Below, piece by piece: positions 1 through 8,535 of a stretch of DNA of 64,000 bases. Positions within the stretch are counted from its first letter, which is position 1; each line of letters opens with the position of its first letter. Position numbers and translations under genes: made by a program. Origin of the DNA: Nocardioides sp. zg-DK7169 (lineage in GTDB: Bacteria; Actinomycetota; Actinomycetes; Propionibacteriales; Nocardioidaceae); contig NZ_JABJRA010000002.1 of the NCBI RefSeq assembly GCF_013155365.1, forward strand, positions 62,001 to 126,000. The letters are read 5' to 3'. The notes beneath the pieces are model-generated. The model saw only the letters and a list, made by a program, of their open reading frames with translations, made no database searches and was not told the DNA's origin.

Positions 1-348
1 ACGCATCTGCTGCCAGGTCCGCGGCAACCGGTGCGCCAGCTCCAGCGCCGCACCCACCAACGCACGCGCGGCGTCAGTGGACATCCCGAGCGCGGCACCG
101 AGCTCCATCGGCGCGAACTCCGCGACCAGCGGCGTGCCCTCACCACCCAGCGGCACCGCCACCTCGGCGAAGATCCATCCGGTGGTCGGTGTCTGCGGCG
201 AGATCGACTCGGCCGGGTGCATCGCCGCCCAGGCCAGCGCGGCCTCCAGGACTCCGAACTCCGCCCGCTGCACCGCAGTCCGCTGCTCCTGCGCGAACGC
301 CAGCACGGCGGCTGGGGAGCCGCAGTCGGGGAGCTCGGGGGAGGCCAT
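1..348 (-). CDS. DUF222 / HNH endonuclease-type protein, N-terminal part (cut by window edge)
   Basis: The 116 visible codons start at ATG 348 and run off the window without a stop. They read like the N-terminus of the actinobacterial DUF222 (13E12-repeat) family: a helical stretch followed by a segment ending in AHRLPRTWQQMR, which in this family leads into the alpha-helical DUF222 body. An HNH nuclease domain normally follows and would lie outside the window. A perfect LexA-type palindrome sits just upstream at 361-376, and a TAGGAT hexamer lies 5 bases before the ATG, so DNA-damage control is likely. Several 13E12 genes of M. tuberculosis are also SOS genes. The biological role of the family is unknown. 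The family call rests on sequence recognition only. Confidence 0.75.
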   Translation of the reverse strand, partial: MASPELPDCGSPAAVLAFAQEQRTAVQRAEFGVLEAALAWAAMHPAESISPQTPTTGWIFAEVAVPLGGEGTPLVAEFAPMELGAALGMSTDAARALVGAALELAHRLPRTWQQMR

Positions 349-353
349 GCCTC

Positions 354-359
354 ATCCTA
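354..359 (-). promoter_or_regulatory. Putative -10 box of the DUF222 gene
   Basis: TAGGAT on the minus strand ends 5 bases before ATG 348 and abuts the LexA box. The transcript would be leaderless or nearly so. Confidence 0.5.
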
Positions 360-360
360 C

Positions 361-376
361 TCGAACGTACGTTCGA
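361..376. promoter_or_regulatory. LexA (SOS) box, perfect palindrome
   Basis: The bases tcgaacgtacgttcga form a perfect 16-bp palindrome matching the mycobacterial/actinobacterial LexA consensus TCGAAC-N4-GTTCGA at every fixed position. It lies 12 bases upstream of the DUF222 start codon, directly against the putative -10 box, so bound LexA would block RNA polymerase. Confidence 0.85.
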
Positions 377-627
377 CAGAAAGAGGTTGTGGGAAGGCAA
401 GGCAAGGACTTCCGGGCCCCGGGTATCGCCACCGCCGGGGTGTCTCGACGCTGGGTCGCGTCTCCTGGTGCGGAACGGCGAGCGCCACACGCGCCGGCTG
501 GGCGTGCCACACGTCGGCATGGTCGAGCAGCGAGTGCCGGCGAGCTTTGCGCGCGCCCCGGGGTCCCGCTTTCCGCGAAGTGAGTCTCGGGTCACACGCC
601 GGGGGCGGGGGATGGGATGATCTCGCC

Positions 628-1134
628 GTGCCCCTCAATCCGAAGCTCCTCAACGACGGCGAGGTCGTCGTGGTGTCGACGCGCACCCACGCCAAGGCGC
701 TGCTCGTGCCGGTGCTCGCGCTGGTGGTGCTGCTCGCCCTCGGACTCGCGGTGCAGCTGCTCGTCGACCACGAGGTCGTGACCCTGGTCGCCTGGGTCGT
801 GGTCGCGCTGGCGGCGGCGCGCTGGTTCCTCTGGCCGCTCCTGGAGTGGCTGACCGGCACCTACGCCTTCACCGACCGGCGGCTGATCACCCGCACCGGG
901 GTGTTCGTGCGCCGCGGCCACGACATCCCGCTCTCGCGGATCAGCGACATCGAGATCGAGCTGCACCTCAGCGACCGGCTGCTCGGCTGCGGGACGCTCG
1001 TGATCAGCGACGCCAGCACCCACGGCCGGGTCGTCCTGCCCGACATCCCGCGCGTCGAGGACACCAAGCGTCGCGTCCACCAGCTGCTCCACGACCAGGC
1101 CACGGAGGCCACCTCCCGACATGAAGGAATCTGA
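628..1134 (+). CDS. PH domain-containing membrane protein (bPH2 type)
   Basis: A 168-residue protein from GTG 628. Two hydrophobic segments (about residues 22-46 and 50-70) are followed by a bacterial PH domain (about 75-160) with the family-typical stretches TDRRLITRTGVF, IPLSRISDIEIE and LGCGTLVISDAS. Such bPH2 proteins are small membrane-anchored proteins of mostly unknown function. The GTG start is preferred because the open frame upstream has no plausible coding character, and a weak GATGAT hexamer ends 6 bases before it. The 3' end overlaps the cyclase gene by 14 bases, so the two are probably co-transcribed. Confidence 0.75.
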   Translation: MPLNPKLLNDGEVVVVSTRTHAKALLVPVLALVVLLALGLAVQLLVDHEVVTLVAWVVVALAAARWFLWPLLEWLTGTYAFTDRRLITRTGVFVRRGHDIPLSRISDIEIELHLSDRLLGCGTLVISDASTHGRVVLPDIPRVEDTKRRVHQLLHDQATEATSRHEGI

Positions 1135-2110
1135 GTCCCTCACCCAGGCCGCGAACCTCGAGCGCGCGATCCTGGGAGCGACCCCGACCTACACCGCCTC
1201 CGACGTGGCGGCCCAGACCGGCGTCACGGTCGACCAGGCCCGCCGGCTCTGGCGTGCCCTCGGCTTCCCCGAGACCGGGGGTGACATCGCCTTCACCCCG
1301 GCCGACACCGACGCCGTCTCCCAGATCTTCTCGATGGTGAAGACCGGGCTGATCGACTTCGACCTCGCGGTCACGGTCACCCGTGCGGTGGGCCAGACCA
1401 TGTCGCGCCTCGCGGACTGGGAGACCACCGCGCTGCTGCACCGCGTCGAGGAGGTGATCGCCGAGGAGGACGACACCCCGCAGGGCCGCCTCGAGGCGGC
1501 CACTCGCATGTTCGAGGAGTTCTCCGGGCCCTTCGAGCAGCTGCTCATCTATGTCTGGCGCCGCCACCTCGCCGCGTCGGTCGCCCGGGTGGAGGCGCTC
1601 AGCGCCCGCGAGGAGGACCTGCACACCACCCAGCTGACCGTGGGCTTCGCCGACATCGTCAGCTTCACTGCGCTGTCCAACCAGCTCAGCGAGGACCGCA
1701 TCGGCGACCTCGTGGAGCTCTTCGAGTCCCGTTGCGCCGACGTCGTCGCCAACCAGCGCGGCCGGGTGATCAAGAGCATCGGCGACTCCGTGCTGTTCGT
1801 GAACGACGATCCGATCGCCGCCTACGACACCGCCGCCGGGATCATCAACGTGATCGGCCGCGACCCGCGGATGCCCGACGTGCGCGTCGGACTGGCCAGT
1901 GGTCTGGTCGTCATGCGGCTCGGCGACGTCTTCGGCCCGCCGGTCAACATGGCCGCCCGGCTCACCGCCGTGGCCCGCCGCAACCGCATCATCATCGACG
2001 CGCGCACCGCGGAACTGCTGCCCGACGACCAGTTCGAGACCCGTCGGCTCCCCGCCCGGCCGGTGCGCGGCTTCGGCCTCGTGGAGCCCGTCTCGGTGCG
2101 CCGCAGCTGA
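1121..2110 (+). CDS. Class III adenylate/guanylate cyclase with N-terminal regulatory domain
   Basis: A 329-residue cytosolic cyclase. Residues 1 to about 155 form a helical regulatory region that opens with a MerR-like helix-turn-helix stretch (SDVAAQTGVTVDQARRLWRALGF), as in the autoinhibitory module of Rv1264-type cyclases. The catalytic domain (about 170-325) keeps both metal-binding aspartates (FADIVSF near 178 and GDSVLF near 222), the base-selecting lysine in RVIKSIGD, and the transition-state motif GPPVNMAARLT. It should therefore be an active enzyme making cAMP (cGMP cannot be excluded). Rv1264 is pH-sensing; whether this one is too is inference. It overlaps the upstream PH-domain gene, which suggests membrane coupling. 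Confidence 0.85.
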   Translation: MKESESLTQAANLERAILGATPTYTASDVAAQTGVTVDQARRLWRALGFPETGGDIAFTPADTDAVSQIFSMVKTGLIDFDLAVTVTRAVGQTMSRLADWETTALLHRVEEVIAEEDDTPQGRLEAATRMFEEFSGPFEQLLIYVWRRHLAASVARVEALSAREEDLHTTQLTVGFADIVSFTALSNQLSEDRIGDLVELFESRCADVVANQRGRVIKSIGDSVLFVNDDPIAAYDTAAGIINVIGRDPRMPDVRVGLASGLVVMRLGDVFGPPVNMAARLTAVARRNRIIIDARTAELLPDDQFETRRLPARPVRGFGLVEPVSVRRS

Positions 2111-2182
2111 GCCTCGGTCGCTGGTACGAAGTTGCCAGTGGCACTTTCTCCCAAATCCCGCGTGACGGACGACACGTCCTCC

Positions 2183-2188
2183 TACCGT
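2183..2188 (+). promoter_or_regulatory. -10 box, leaderless promoter of the winged-helix gene
   Basis: TACCGT ends exactly 7 bases before GTG 2196. This placement argues for GTG 2196 over the in-frame GTG at 2187, which lies inside the box. Confidence 0.6.
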
Positions 2189-2195
2189 GGGGCGG

Positions 2196-2522
2196 GTGTA
2201 CGAGGTGCAGGACGTCCGGCTCGACCCGGAGAGCCGCCGGGTCTGGCGTGGTGAGACCGAGGTCGTCCTGTCGCGCAAGGAGTTCGAGCTGCTCGAGGCC
2301 CTCATCTCCCGGGCAGGGGAGATCGTGACCCGCGAGCGGCTCATGAACGACGTCTGGGACACGACGTTCTGGACCTCCTCGAAGACCATCGACGTCCACC
2401 TGGGCTGGGTGCGCCGCAAGCTCGGCGACGACAGCCGTGCCCCCCACCTGATCACCACCGTCCGCGGGCAGGGTCTGCGTTTCGAGACGGGCGCGCCGAG
2501 CCCGCGGGGGCCCGTCTCCTAG
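2196..2522 (+). CDS. Orphan OmpR/PhoB-type winged-helix DNA-binding protein
   Basis: A 108-residue protein consisting almost entirely of a Trans_reg_C winged helix (about residues 5-100): LSRKEFELLEALISRAG, ERLMNDVWDTTFWTSSKTIDV, VRRKLGDD and a wing ending ITTVRGQGLRFE. No receiver domain precedes it and no histidine kinase is nearby, so it is a stand-alone output domain rather than a full response regulator. GTG 2196 is chosen because a TACCGT box ends 7 bases upstream. The gene sits between the cyclase and purK. Its stop codon TAG shares bases with the purK -10 box. Targets are unknown; autoregulation or control of purKE would be guesses. Confidence 0.75.
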   Translation: MYEVQDVRLDPESRRVWRGETEVVLSRKEFELLEALISRAGEIVTRERLMNDVWDTTFWTSSKTIDVHLGWVRRKLGDDSRAPHLITTVRGQGLRFETGAPSPRGPVS

Positions 2523-2525
2523 AGT
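2520..2525 (+). promoter_or_regulatory. -10 box, leaderless promoter of purK
   Basis: TAGAGT ends 7 bases before GTG 2533 and overlaps the TAG stop codon of the upstream gene. Confidence 0.55.
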
Positions 2526-2532
2526 TCAGGCC

Positions 2533-3693
2533 GTGTCCGAGCCCGCCCCCACCCTCGCCGTCATCGGCGGCGGCCAGCTCGCGCGGATGATGGCCCAGCC
2601 GGCCATCGCGCTGGGCCTGCCGCTGCGCCTGCTCGCGGAGGCGCCCGGCGTCTCCGCCGCGCAGGTCATCCCCGACCAGATCGTGGGGGACTACCGCGAC
2701 CTGGACACCCTGCGCCGGGTGAGCGAGGGCTGCGCGGTGGTCACCTTCGACCACGAGCACGTGCCGACCGACCACCTCCACGCCCTCGAGGCCGACGGCA
2801 TCGCGGTGCGTCCCGGCCCGGAGGCGCTGGTCCACGCCCAGGACAAGGGCGTCATGCGCGAGCGGCTCGCAGCCCTCGGCGTACCGTGCCCGCGCAACGC
2901 GATCGTCGCCGACGTCGCCGACGTCGAGGCGTTCGGCCTGCCGTGCGTCCTCAAGACCACCCGCGGCGGGTACGACGGCAAGGGCGTGTGGTTCGTGCGC
3001 TCCGCCGAGGACTGCGCCGAGCCGTTCGCGGCGGCGGCCGCGGCCGGCGTGCGCCTGCTCGCCGAGGAGCTCGTCGACTTCCGCCGCGAGCTGTCCGCGC
3101 TGGTGGCCCGCTCGCCCAGCGGCCAGGCGGCGGCGTACCCCGTCGTGGCCAGCACCCAGAAGGACGGCATCTGCCACGAGGTGATCGCCCCGGCGCCCGA
3201 CCTCGACCCCGACCTGGCCGGGCACGCCCAGGAGATCGCACTGCGCATCGCCGGCGAGCTCGGCGTGACCGGCGTGCTGGCGGTGGAGCTCTTCGAGACC
3301 ACCGACGGCCGGGTGCTGGTCAACGAGCTGGCGATGCGCCCGCACAACACCGGGCACTGGACCCAGGACGGCGCGGTGACCTCGCAGTTCGAGAACCACC
3401 TGCGCGCGGTGCTGGACCTGCCCCTCGGCTCGCCCGCCCCTCGCGCCCGCTGGACGGTGATGGTCAACATCCTCGGCGGCCCCGACGCCGAGGTCGGGCG
3501 GCTCTTCGACGGCTACCCGCACGCCCTGGCGCGCGACCCGCGCCTGCGGGTGCACCTGTACGGCAAGGACCTGCGCCCCGGGCGCAAGGTCGGCCACGTC
3601 AACGCCTACGGCGACGATCTCGAGGACTGCCTGGAGCGGGCGCGGCACGCCGCCGCCTGGTTCCGCGGCGACCTCGGCAACGAGAGCGAGTGA
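2533..3693 (+). CDS. purK: N5-carboxyaminoimidazole ribonucleotide synthase
   Basis: A 386-residue ATP-grasp enzyme that converts AIR, bicarbonate and ATP to N5-CAIR in de novo purine synthesis. The N-terminal Rossmann-like glycine motif [10 protein letters not shown] (about residues 12-21), the ATP-binding loop [13 protein letters not shown] (near 140-152) and the family stretch [14 protein letters not shown] are all present. The length is normal for PurK. It is followed after five bases by purE, the next enzyme in the pathway, so the two form an operon. The GTG start is supported by the TAGAGT box 7 bases upstream. Confidence 0.95.
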   Translation: MSEPAPTLAVIGGGQLARMMAQPAIALGLPLRLLAEAPGVSAAQVIPDQIVGDYRDLDTLRRVSEGCAVVTFDHEHVPTDHLHALEADGIAVRPGPEALVHAQDKGVMRERLAALGVPCPRNAIVADVADVEAFGLPCVLKTTRGGYDGKGVWFVRSAEDCAEPFAAAAAAGVRLLAEELVDFRRELSALVARSPSGQAAAYPVVASTQKDGICHEVIAPAPDLDPDLAGHAQEIALRIAGELGVTGVLAVELFETTDGRVLVNELAMRPHNTGHWTQDGAVTSQFENHLRAVLDLPLGSPAPRARWTVMVNILGGPDAEVGRLFDGYPHALARDPRLRVHLYGKDLRPGRKVGHVNAYGDDLEDCLERARHAAAWFRGDLGNESE

Positions 3694-3698
3694 CCCTG

Positions 3699-4223
3699 AT
3701 GAGTGAGCAGCAGCAGCCGCGCGTCGGCATCGTGATGGGCTCCGACTCCGACTGGCCGGTCATGCAGGCCGCCGGCGAGGCGCTGGCCGAGTTCGACATC
3801 GCCTTCGAGGCCGACGTCGTCTCGGCGCACCGGATGCCCGAGGAGATGATCGACTACGGCAAGCAGGCCGCCGGTCGAGGGCTCTCGGTGATCGTCGCCG
3901 GCGCCGGGGGAGCGGCCCACCTGCCCGGCATGCTGGCCGCGGTCACCCCGCTGCCGGTGATCGGCGTGCCGGTGCCGCTGGCCCACCTCGACGGCATGGA
4001 CTCGCTGCTCTCGATCGTGCAGATGCCCGCGGGCGTCCCTGTCGCGACCGTCGCCGTCGGCAACGCCCGCAACGCCGGGCTGCTGGCGGTGCGGATCCTG
4101 GCCGCGACCGACCCGGTGCTGCAACAGCGGATGGTCGACTTCCAGGCCGAGCTCAAGGCCGCCGCCCACCGCAAGGGCGAGGTCGTGCGCGGCGCCGCCG
4201 CCCCGCGACGCGCGGGCTTCTGA
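3699..4223 (+). CDS. purE: 5-(carboxyamino)imidazole ribonucleotide mutase (class I PurE)
   Basis: A 174-residue class I PurE that isomerises N5-CAIR to CAIR. Hallmarks are [13 protein letters not shown] near residues 10-22, the SAHRMPE loop near 42, the glycine-rich [10 protein letters not shown], and [15 protein letters not shown] near 96. It lies five bases after purK on the same strand and is presumably translated from the same message. The C-terminal tail ([18 protein letters not shown]) is a little longer and more basic than the core domain needs. Confidence 0.95.
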   Translation: MSEQQQPRVGIVMGSDSDWPVMQAAGEALAEFDIAFEADVVSAHRMPEEMIDYGKQAAGRGLSVIVAGAGGAAHLPGMLAAVTPLPVIGVPVPLAHLDGMDSLLSIVQMPAGVPVATVAVGNARNAGLLAVRILAATDPVLQQRMVDFQAELKAAAHRKGEVVRGAAAPRRAGF

Positions 4224-4233
4224 GACCGGCGCG

Positions 4234-5427
4234 ATGAGCGGGCCGGCGCCCCCACCGGGCCGGTTCGTCGCGCTCGACGTCGCCCGCTGCCTGGCGCTGC
4301 TGGGCATGGTGGCGACCCACGTCGTCGCGCCCCGCGACCCCGACGGCACGCTGAGCGCTGCGCAGTGGCTGGCCGGCGGACGGGCCTCCGCGCTGTTCGC
4401 GGTGCTCGCCGGCGTCACGATCGCCCTGGCCACCGGCGGGCCCACGCCGTACGTCGGGCGCGAGCGGTGGGCGCGCTGCGCCTCGCTGGCCGTGCGGGCC
4501 CTGCTGGTGGCCGGCCTCGGCCTGCTGCTGGGTCTGCCCGACTCCGGGCTGGCGGTGATCCTCACCTACTACGGCGTGCTGTTCCTGCTCGGCCTGCCCT
4601 TCGTCGCCCTGCGCGCCCCCGCCCTGTTCGCGCTCGCGGCGCTGTGGGCGGTGGTGGCGCCCCTCGTGTCGCACCTGGTGCGCCCGCACCTGCCCGACCG
4701 CGGCTACGAGAGCCCGGACCCCTCCCAGCTCGCCGAGCCGGGCAGGCTGCTCGCCGAGCTGCTGTTTACCGGCTACTACCCGGCGTTCGCGTGGCTGGCG
4801 CTGCTGCTGCTCGGGATGGCGATCGGGCGCACCGACCTGAGGAGCCGCGCCGTCGGCGTCGCGCTGGCGGCCGGCGGCCTCGCGCTCGCGGTGGGGGCGA
4901 CCCTGCTCTCGCGGGCGCTGACCGCCCGGGCCGACGTGGTCGAGGCGCTGCTGGACGGGCGCTGGGAGACCAGCGGCCCCGAGGTGCTCGACGCCGTCGC
5001 GACCGGGATGGGCGGCACCACCCCGACCGAGGGTGCCTGGCAGTGGCTGCTGGTGGTGGCGCCGCACAGTGCGACGCCGTTCGACCTGGCCCAGGCCGGC
5101 GGCAGCGCCGCCGCGGTGATCGGGCTGTGCCTGCTCGTCGTCGCCCTGCTCCCGGAGACCGCCACGATCGCGCTGCGGGTGCTCGCCGGGGCCGGCACGA
5201 TGACGCTGAGCCTCTACGCCCTGCACATCGTGCTGCGCACCGAGGCGCTGTGGCCGCCGGACGAGGGGTCCTTCCACTGGCACGCGCTGGTGCTGCTCGG
5301 GATCGGTGCGGCGTACGTCGCGGCGGGCCGGCGCGGACCCCTGGAGCGGCTGGTGGGCCGCCTGTCCGCGCCGGCCGGCGAGCGGGTCAGGAGCCCGGGA
5401 GCGCCCCGACCAGCTGGTCGGGGGTGA
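4234..5427 (+). CDS. HGSNAT-like (DUF1624) multi-pass membrane protein
   Basis: A 397-residue membrane protein with about ten hydrophobic segments. The N-terminus (RFVALDVARCLALLGMVATHVV) matches the heparan-alpha-glucosaminide N-acetyltransferase catalytic-domain family, in which a conserved region near the first membrane helix precedes a histidine. Bacterial members are thought to acetylate cell-surface sugars or related acceptors, but the substrate here is unknown. The C-terminus has DUF418-like character (MTLSLYALHIVL). It starts 10 bases after purE and its end overlaps the convergent molybdenum hydroxylase gene by 41 bases. Confidence 0.65.
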   Translation: MSGPAPPPGRFVALDVARCLALLGMVATHVVAPRDPDGTLSAAQWLAGGRASALFAVLAGVTIALATGGPTPYVGRERWARCASLAVRALLVAGLGLLLGLPDSGLAVILTYYGVLFLLGLPFVALRAPALFALAALWAVVAPLVSHLVRPHLPDRGYESPDPSQLAEPGRLLAELLFTGYYPAFAWLALLLLGMAIGRTDLRSRAVGVALAAGGLALAVGATLLSRALTARADVVEALLDGRWETSGPEVLDAVATGMGGTTPTEGAWQWLLVVAPHSATPFDLAQAGGSAAAVIGLCLLVVALLPETATIALRVLAGAGTMTLSLYALHIVLRTEALWPPDEGSFHWHALVLLGIGAAYVAAGRRGPLERLVGRLSAPAGERVRSPGAPRPAGRG

Positions 5428-7525
5428 CCGGGATCTGACGCAGCGGGATCCCGACGGCGTGGCGCACGGCGTTGAGGACCGCCGCGGAGGTGCCGACGAT
5501 CCCGATCTCGCCGATGCCACGCGAGCCCATCGGGGTGGCCAGCTGGTCGTCCTCCTCCAGCCAGTCCGCCCGCAGGTCCTGGACGTCGGCATGGGTGGCC
5601 ACGTGGTAGGTCGCGAGGTCCTGGGTGACGAAGTGGCCGAACCGCGGGTCGCGCCACGACTCCTCGAGCAGCGCCGCGGAGAGCCCCATGACCAGGCCGC
5701 CGAGCAGCTGGGAGCGGGCGGTGCGCGGGTTGATCACCCGGCCGACCGAGTAGACGCCGTGCAGCCGGGGGACCCGCACCTCGCCGGTGAGCCGGTGCAC
5801 CCGGGCCTCGGCGAACACCGCGCCGAAGGAGTGCATGGCGTGGGTCTGCGCGGCGCGGTGCTCCGCGGCGGACGCCGTCGTGCTCACGCCGGGGTCGGGG
5901 GAGGGCCCGTGGTCGGCGCGGAACTGCTGCGCGGCGGCGACGATCGCGGTGCCCCACGAGCTGGTCCCCGAGGAGCCGCCGGCGACGGTCGCGCTCGGCA
6001 GCGTCGTGTCGGCGATCTCCAGGTCGATCGTCGTCACCGGGCAGCCGAGCGCGTCGGCGGCGATCTGGGCCAGCACCGTGCGGGCACCGGTGCCGATGTC
6101 GACCGCGCCGATCGAGACCGCGTAGCACCCGTCGGGCAGCGCCGTGATCCGCGCCTGGTTCCCCGGCTGGCGCATCATCGGGTACGTCGCGGAGGCGACG
6201 CCGGTGCCGACCCACCACTCGCCGTCCAGGCGGGCCCCGGCCTCGGAGGGCCGCTCGCTCCAGCCGAACCCCTCGGCCCCGCGCTCGAGGCACTCCACCA
6301 GCCGCCGGTCGTTCCAGGGCAGCCCGGTCTCGGGGTCGGTCTCCGGCTCGTTGCGCAGCCGCAGCTCCACGGGGTCCACCCCGGCGGCGATCGCGAGGTC
6401 GTCCATCGCCACCTCGTGGGCGAACATGCCCGGCATCTCGCCGGGCGCGCGCATCCAGGACGGGACGGTGACGTCGAGGCGCGCGAGGCGGTGGGTGGTG
6501 CGCCGGTGCGGCGCGGCGTACATCATCCGGGTGGGGGTGGCGGTCTGCTCGGCGTACTCGCGGATCCGGGAGGTCTGCTCGAGCGCGTGGTGCTCGATCG
6601 CGGTCAGGACGCCGTCGGCGTGGGCGCCCAGGCGGATCTTGGAGATGGTGGCGGTGCGGTAGCCGGTCATCGCGAACATCTGCTGGCGGGTCACCGCGAG
6701 GCGTACCCAGCGTCCCGGCACCGCGCGGGCGGCCAGGGCCGCCGCGACCTCGTGGCTGTGCGGCTCGCCCTTGCTGCCGAACCCGCCCCCGACGTACGAC
6801 GCCGTGACGCGCACCTGCTCCGGCTCGAGGCCGAGCAGCGGGGCGAGGGCCGTGGCCACGCCGTGCACGCCCTGGGTGGAGTCGTGCAGGGTCAGCACCG
6901 GGCCCTCCGCGTCGGGCTCCCAGCGCGCCACCACGGCGTGCGGCTCGAGCGGGTTGTTGGACTCGTAGGCGGTGCGGTAGGTCTCCTCGACCACCACCTC
7001 GGCGGCCGCGAGCGCCGCGTCGACGTCGCCCTCCTCGGTGTCGGTCGGGAGGTCGGGGTTGACCGACTCGGGGCGGTGCACGGCGTTGTCCTCGCGCAGC
7101 TCCGCCTCGTGAGGGCGCTCGGCGTAGGTGACGCCGACCAGCGCGGCCCCCTCCCGTGCTGCCTCGGAGGTCTCGGCGAGGACCAGCGCCACGATCTGGC
7201 CCCGGTAGCCGACCTCGGCGTCCTGGAGGATCACCAGCTCGGCGTTGTCGGACTCCTCCAGGCGCGGCGCGGTCGTGTGGTCGAGCACCGCCACCACCCC
7301 GGGGTGGGCGAGTGCCTGGGAGTGGTCGACGGCGGTCACCCGGCCGCGGGCGACCGTGCTGGTCACCAGCCAGGCGTGCAGCGCGTCGCTCGGGGCCTGC
7401 TCGATCGCATACCTCGCGCGTCCGGTGACCTTCTCCACCCCGTCGGCGCGCTCGAGGGAGCGGCCCATCTCCGAGGGCACGACGCGGACGGGGTCGACCT
7501 CGACCTGCGGGGTCTGCGGGCTCAT
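5387..7525 (-). CDS. Xanthine dehydrogenase/aldehyde oxidase family, molybdopterin-binding subunit (PaoC/YagR type)
   Basis: A 712-residue large subunit of a molybdenum hydroxylase. The Ald_Xan_dh_C hammerhead (about 25-135) is followed by the two Mo-cofactor domains, with the glycine motif YVGGGFGSKGE, the GGSSGTSSWGTA stretch, and the C-terminal GSRGIGEIG motif carrying the catalytic glutamate. Residues before MSPQTPQ belong to another frame, so ATG 7525 is the start; it overlaps the FAD-subunit stop as ATGA. Together with the next two genes it should make an alpha-beta-gamma enzyme oxidising aldehydes or N-heterocycles. Substrate is unknown. No XdhC/PaoD-type insertion chaperone is encoded nearby. 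Confidence 0.85.
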   Translation of the reverse strand: MSPQTPQVEVDPVRVVPSEMGRSLERADGVEKVTGRARYAIEQAPSDALHAWLVTSTVARGRVTAVDHSQALAHPGVVAVLDHTTAPRLEESDNAELVILQDAEVGYRGQIVALVLAETSEAAREGAALVGVTYAERPHEAELREDNAVHRPESVNPDLPTDTEEGDVDAALAAAEVVVEETYRTAYESNNPLEPHAVVARWEPDAEGPVLTLHDSTQGVHGVATALAPLLGLEPEQVRVTASYVGGGFGSKGEPHSHEVAAALAARAVPGRWVRLAVTRQQMFAMTGYRTATISKIRLGAHADGVLTAIEHHALEQTSRIREYAEQTATPTRMMYAAPHRRTTHRLARLDVTVPSWMRAPGEMPGMFAHEVAMDDLAIAAGVDPVELRLRNEPETDPETGLPWNDRRLVECLERGAEGFGWSERPSEAGARLDGEWWVGTGVASATYPMMRQPGNQARITALPDGCYAVSIGAVDIGTGARTVLAQIAADALGCPVTTIDLEIADTTLPSATVAGGSSGTSSWGTAIVAAAQQFRADHGPSPDPGVSTTASAAEHRAAQTHAMHSFGAVFAEARVHRLTGEVRVPRLHGVYSVGRVINPRTARSQLLGGLVMGLSAALLEESWRDPRFGHFVTQDLATYHVATHADVQDLRADWLEEDDQLATPMGSRGIGEIGIVGTSAAVLNAVRHAVGIPLRQIPVTPDQLVGALPGS

Positions 7526-8535
7526 CGGGGGCCTCCCTGGCGCAGCCGGTCGAGGACGAGCACGGTCGCGCCCTCCACCAGCGTGGTCTTGTAGGCGGTC
7601 TGGTCGTCGGTCTCGGCTGCCTCGAGCTCGACACGGACGGCGGCACGCACCGCCTCCTCGTCGGGGACCCGGCCGCGCAGCTCCTCCTCGGCGCGGGTGG
7701 CGCGCCACGGCTTGTGGGCGACGCCGCCCCACGCGATGCGGGCCTCGCGCACGGTGCCGTCCTCGGCGAGGTCCAGGGCGGCGGCGACGGAGACCAGCGC
7801 GAAGGCGTACGACGCGCGGTCGCGCGCCTTGTAATAGCCCGAGCGCCGGGCGCCGGGGGAGTCGGGCAGCTCCACGGCGGTGATCAGCTCCCCGTGGCGC
7901 AGCGTGGTGTCGTCCTGCGGGCGGTCCCCGGGCAGCCGGTGCAGGTCGGCCACGGGGACGCGACGCTCCCCGTCGGGGCCGAGGACCACGACGGTGGCGT
8001 CCACCGCGGCCAGCGCCACCGCGAGGTCGGAGGGGTGCACGGTGACGCACTCCTCGCTGGCCCCGAGCACCGCGTTGTAGCGGGCATGCCCGCCGCGCGC
8101 GGAGCACCCGGTGCCGGGCTCGCGCTTGTTGCACGGCGTGGTGACGTCCTGGAAGTACACGCAGCGGGTGCGCTGGAGCAGGTTGCCGCCGGTGGTGGCC
8201 TGGTTGCGGATCTGGCCCGACGCCCCGGACAGCAGGGCCCGGGCGACGACGGGGAACCGCTCGCGCACCCGCCGGTCCGCGGCGAGGTCGCTGTTGCGGA
8301 CGTTGGCGCCGATCCGCAGCCCGGTGCCGAGCGGCCCGGGAAGGTCGCCGACCTCCTCGACGGCGTCCATCGGCAGCCGGCTGACGTCGACCAGGGTGCC
8401 GGGGCGGGCGACCCCGAGCTTGAGGTGGTCGACGAGGTTGGTGCCGCCGGCCAGGAAGCGGGCCTCCGGGTCGCCGCTCACCGCGGCCACGGCCGCGGCG
8501 GCGTCGTCGGGACGCAGGTAGGTCAGCTCCCTCAT
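7522..8535 (-). CDS. FAD-binding subunit of molybdenum hydroxylase, with extra Fe-S motif (PaoB/YagS type)
   Basis: A 337-residue FAD_binding_5 protein. The pyrophosphate-binding FLAGGTNLVDHLKLG (about 28-42) and a second FAD region are present. The insert reading RTRCVYFQDVTTPCNKREPG, with a further Cys in the next few residues, matches the cysteine-rich loop that holds an additional [4Fe-4S] cluster in the PaoB/YagS branch, unlike classical XDH medium subunits. The gene overlaps its neighbours by four bases on both sides, so the three subunits are translationally coupled in the order iron-sulfur, FAD, molybdenum. Confidence 0.85.
   Translation of the reverse strand: MRELTYLRPDDAAAAVAAVSGDPEARFLAGGTNLVDHLKLGVARPGTLVDVSRLPMDAVEEVGDLPGPLGTGLRIGANVRNSDLAADRRVRERFPVVARALLSGASGQIRNQATTGGNLLQRTRCVYFQDVTTPCNKREPGTGCSARGGHARYNAVLGASEECVTVHPSDLAVALAAVDATVVVLGPDGERRVPVADLHRLPGDRPQDDTTLRHGELITAVELPDSPGARRSGYYKARDRASYAFALVSVAAALDLAEDGTVREARIAWGGVAHKPWRATRAEEELRGRVPDEEAVRAAVRVELEAAETDDQTAYKTTLVEGATVLVLDRLRQGGPR

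Noticed and set aside
510..550. GGTCGAGCAGCGAGTGCCGGCGAGC as a copy of a common intergenic repeat of related genera
   Set aside because: The similarity is from memory, only one poor copy is present in this window and I could not establish a boundary.
2187..2195. GTG 2187 as start of the winged-helix gene
   Set aside because: It overlaps the TACCGT box whose spacing fits GTG 2196; the extra residues MGR are not needed by the domain.
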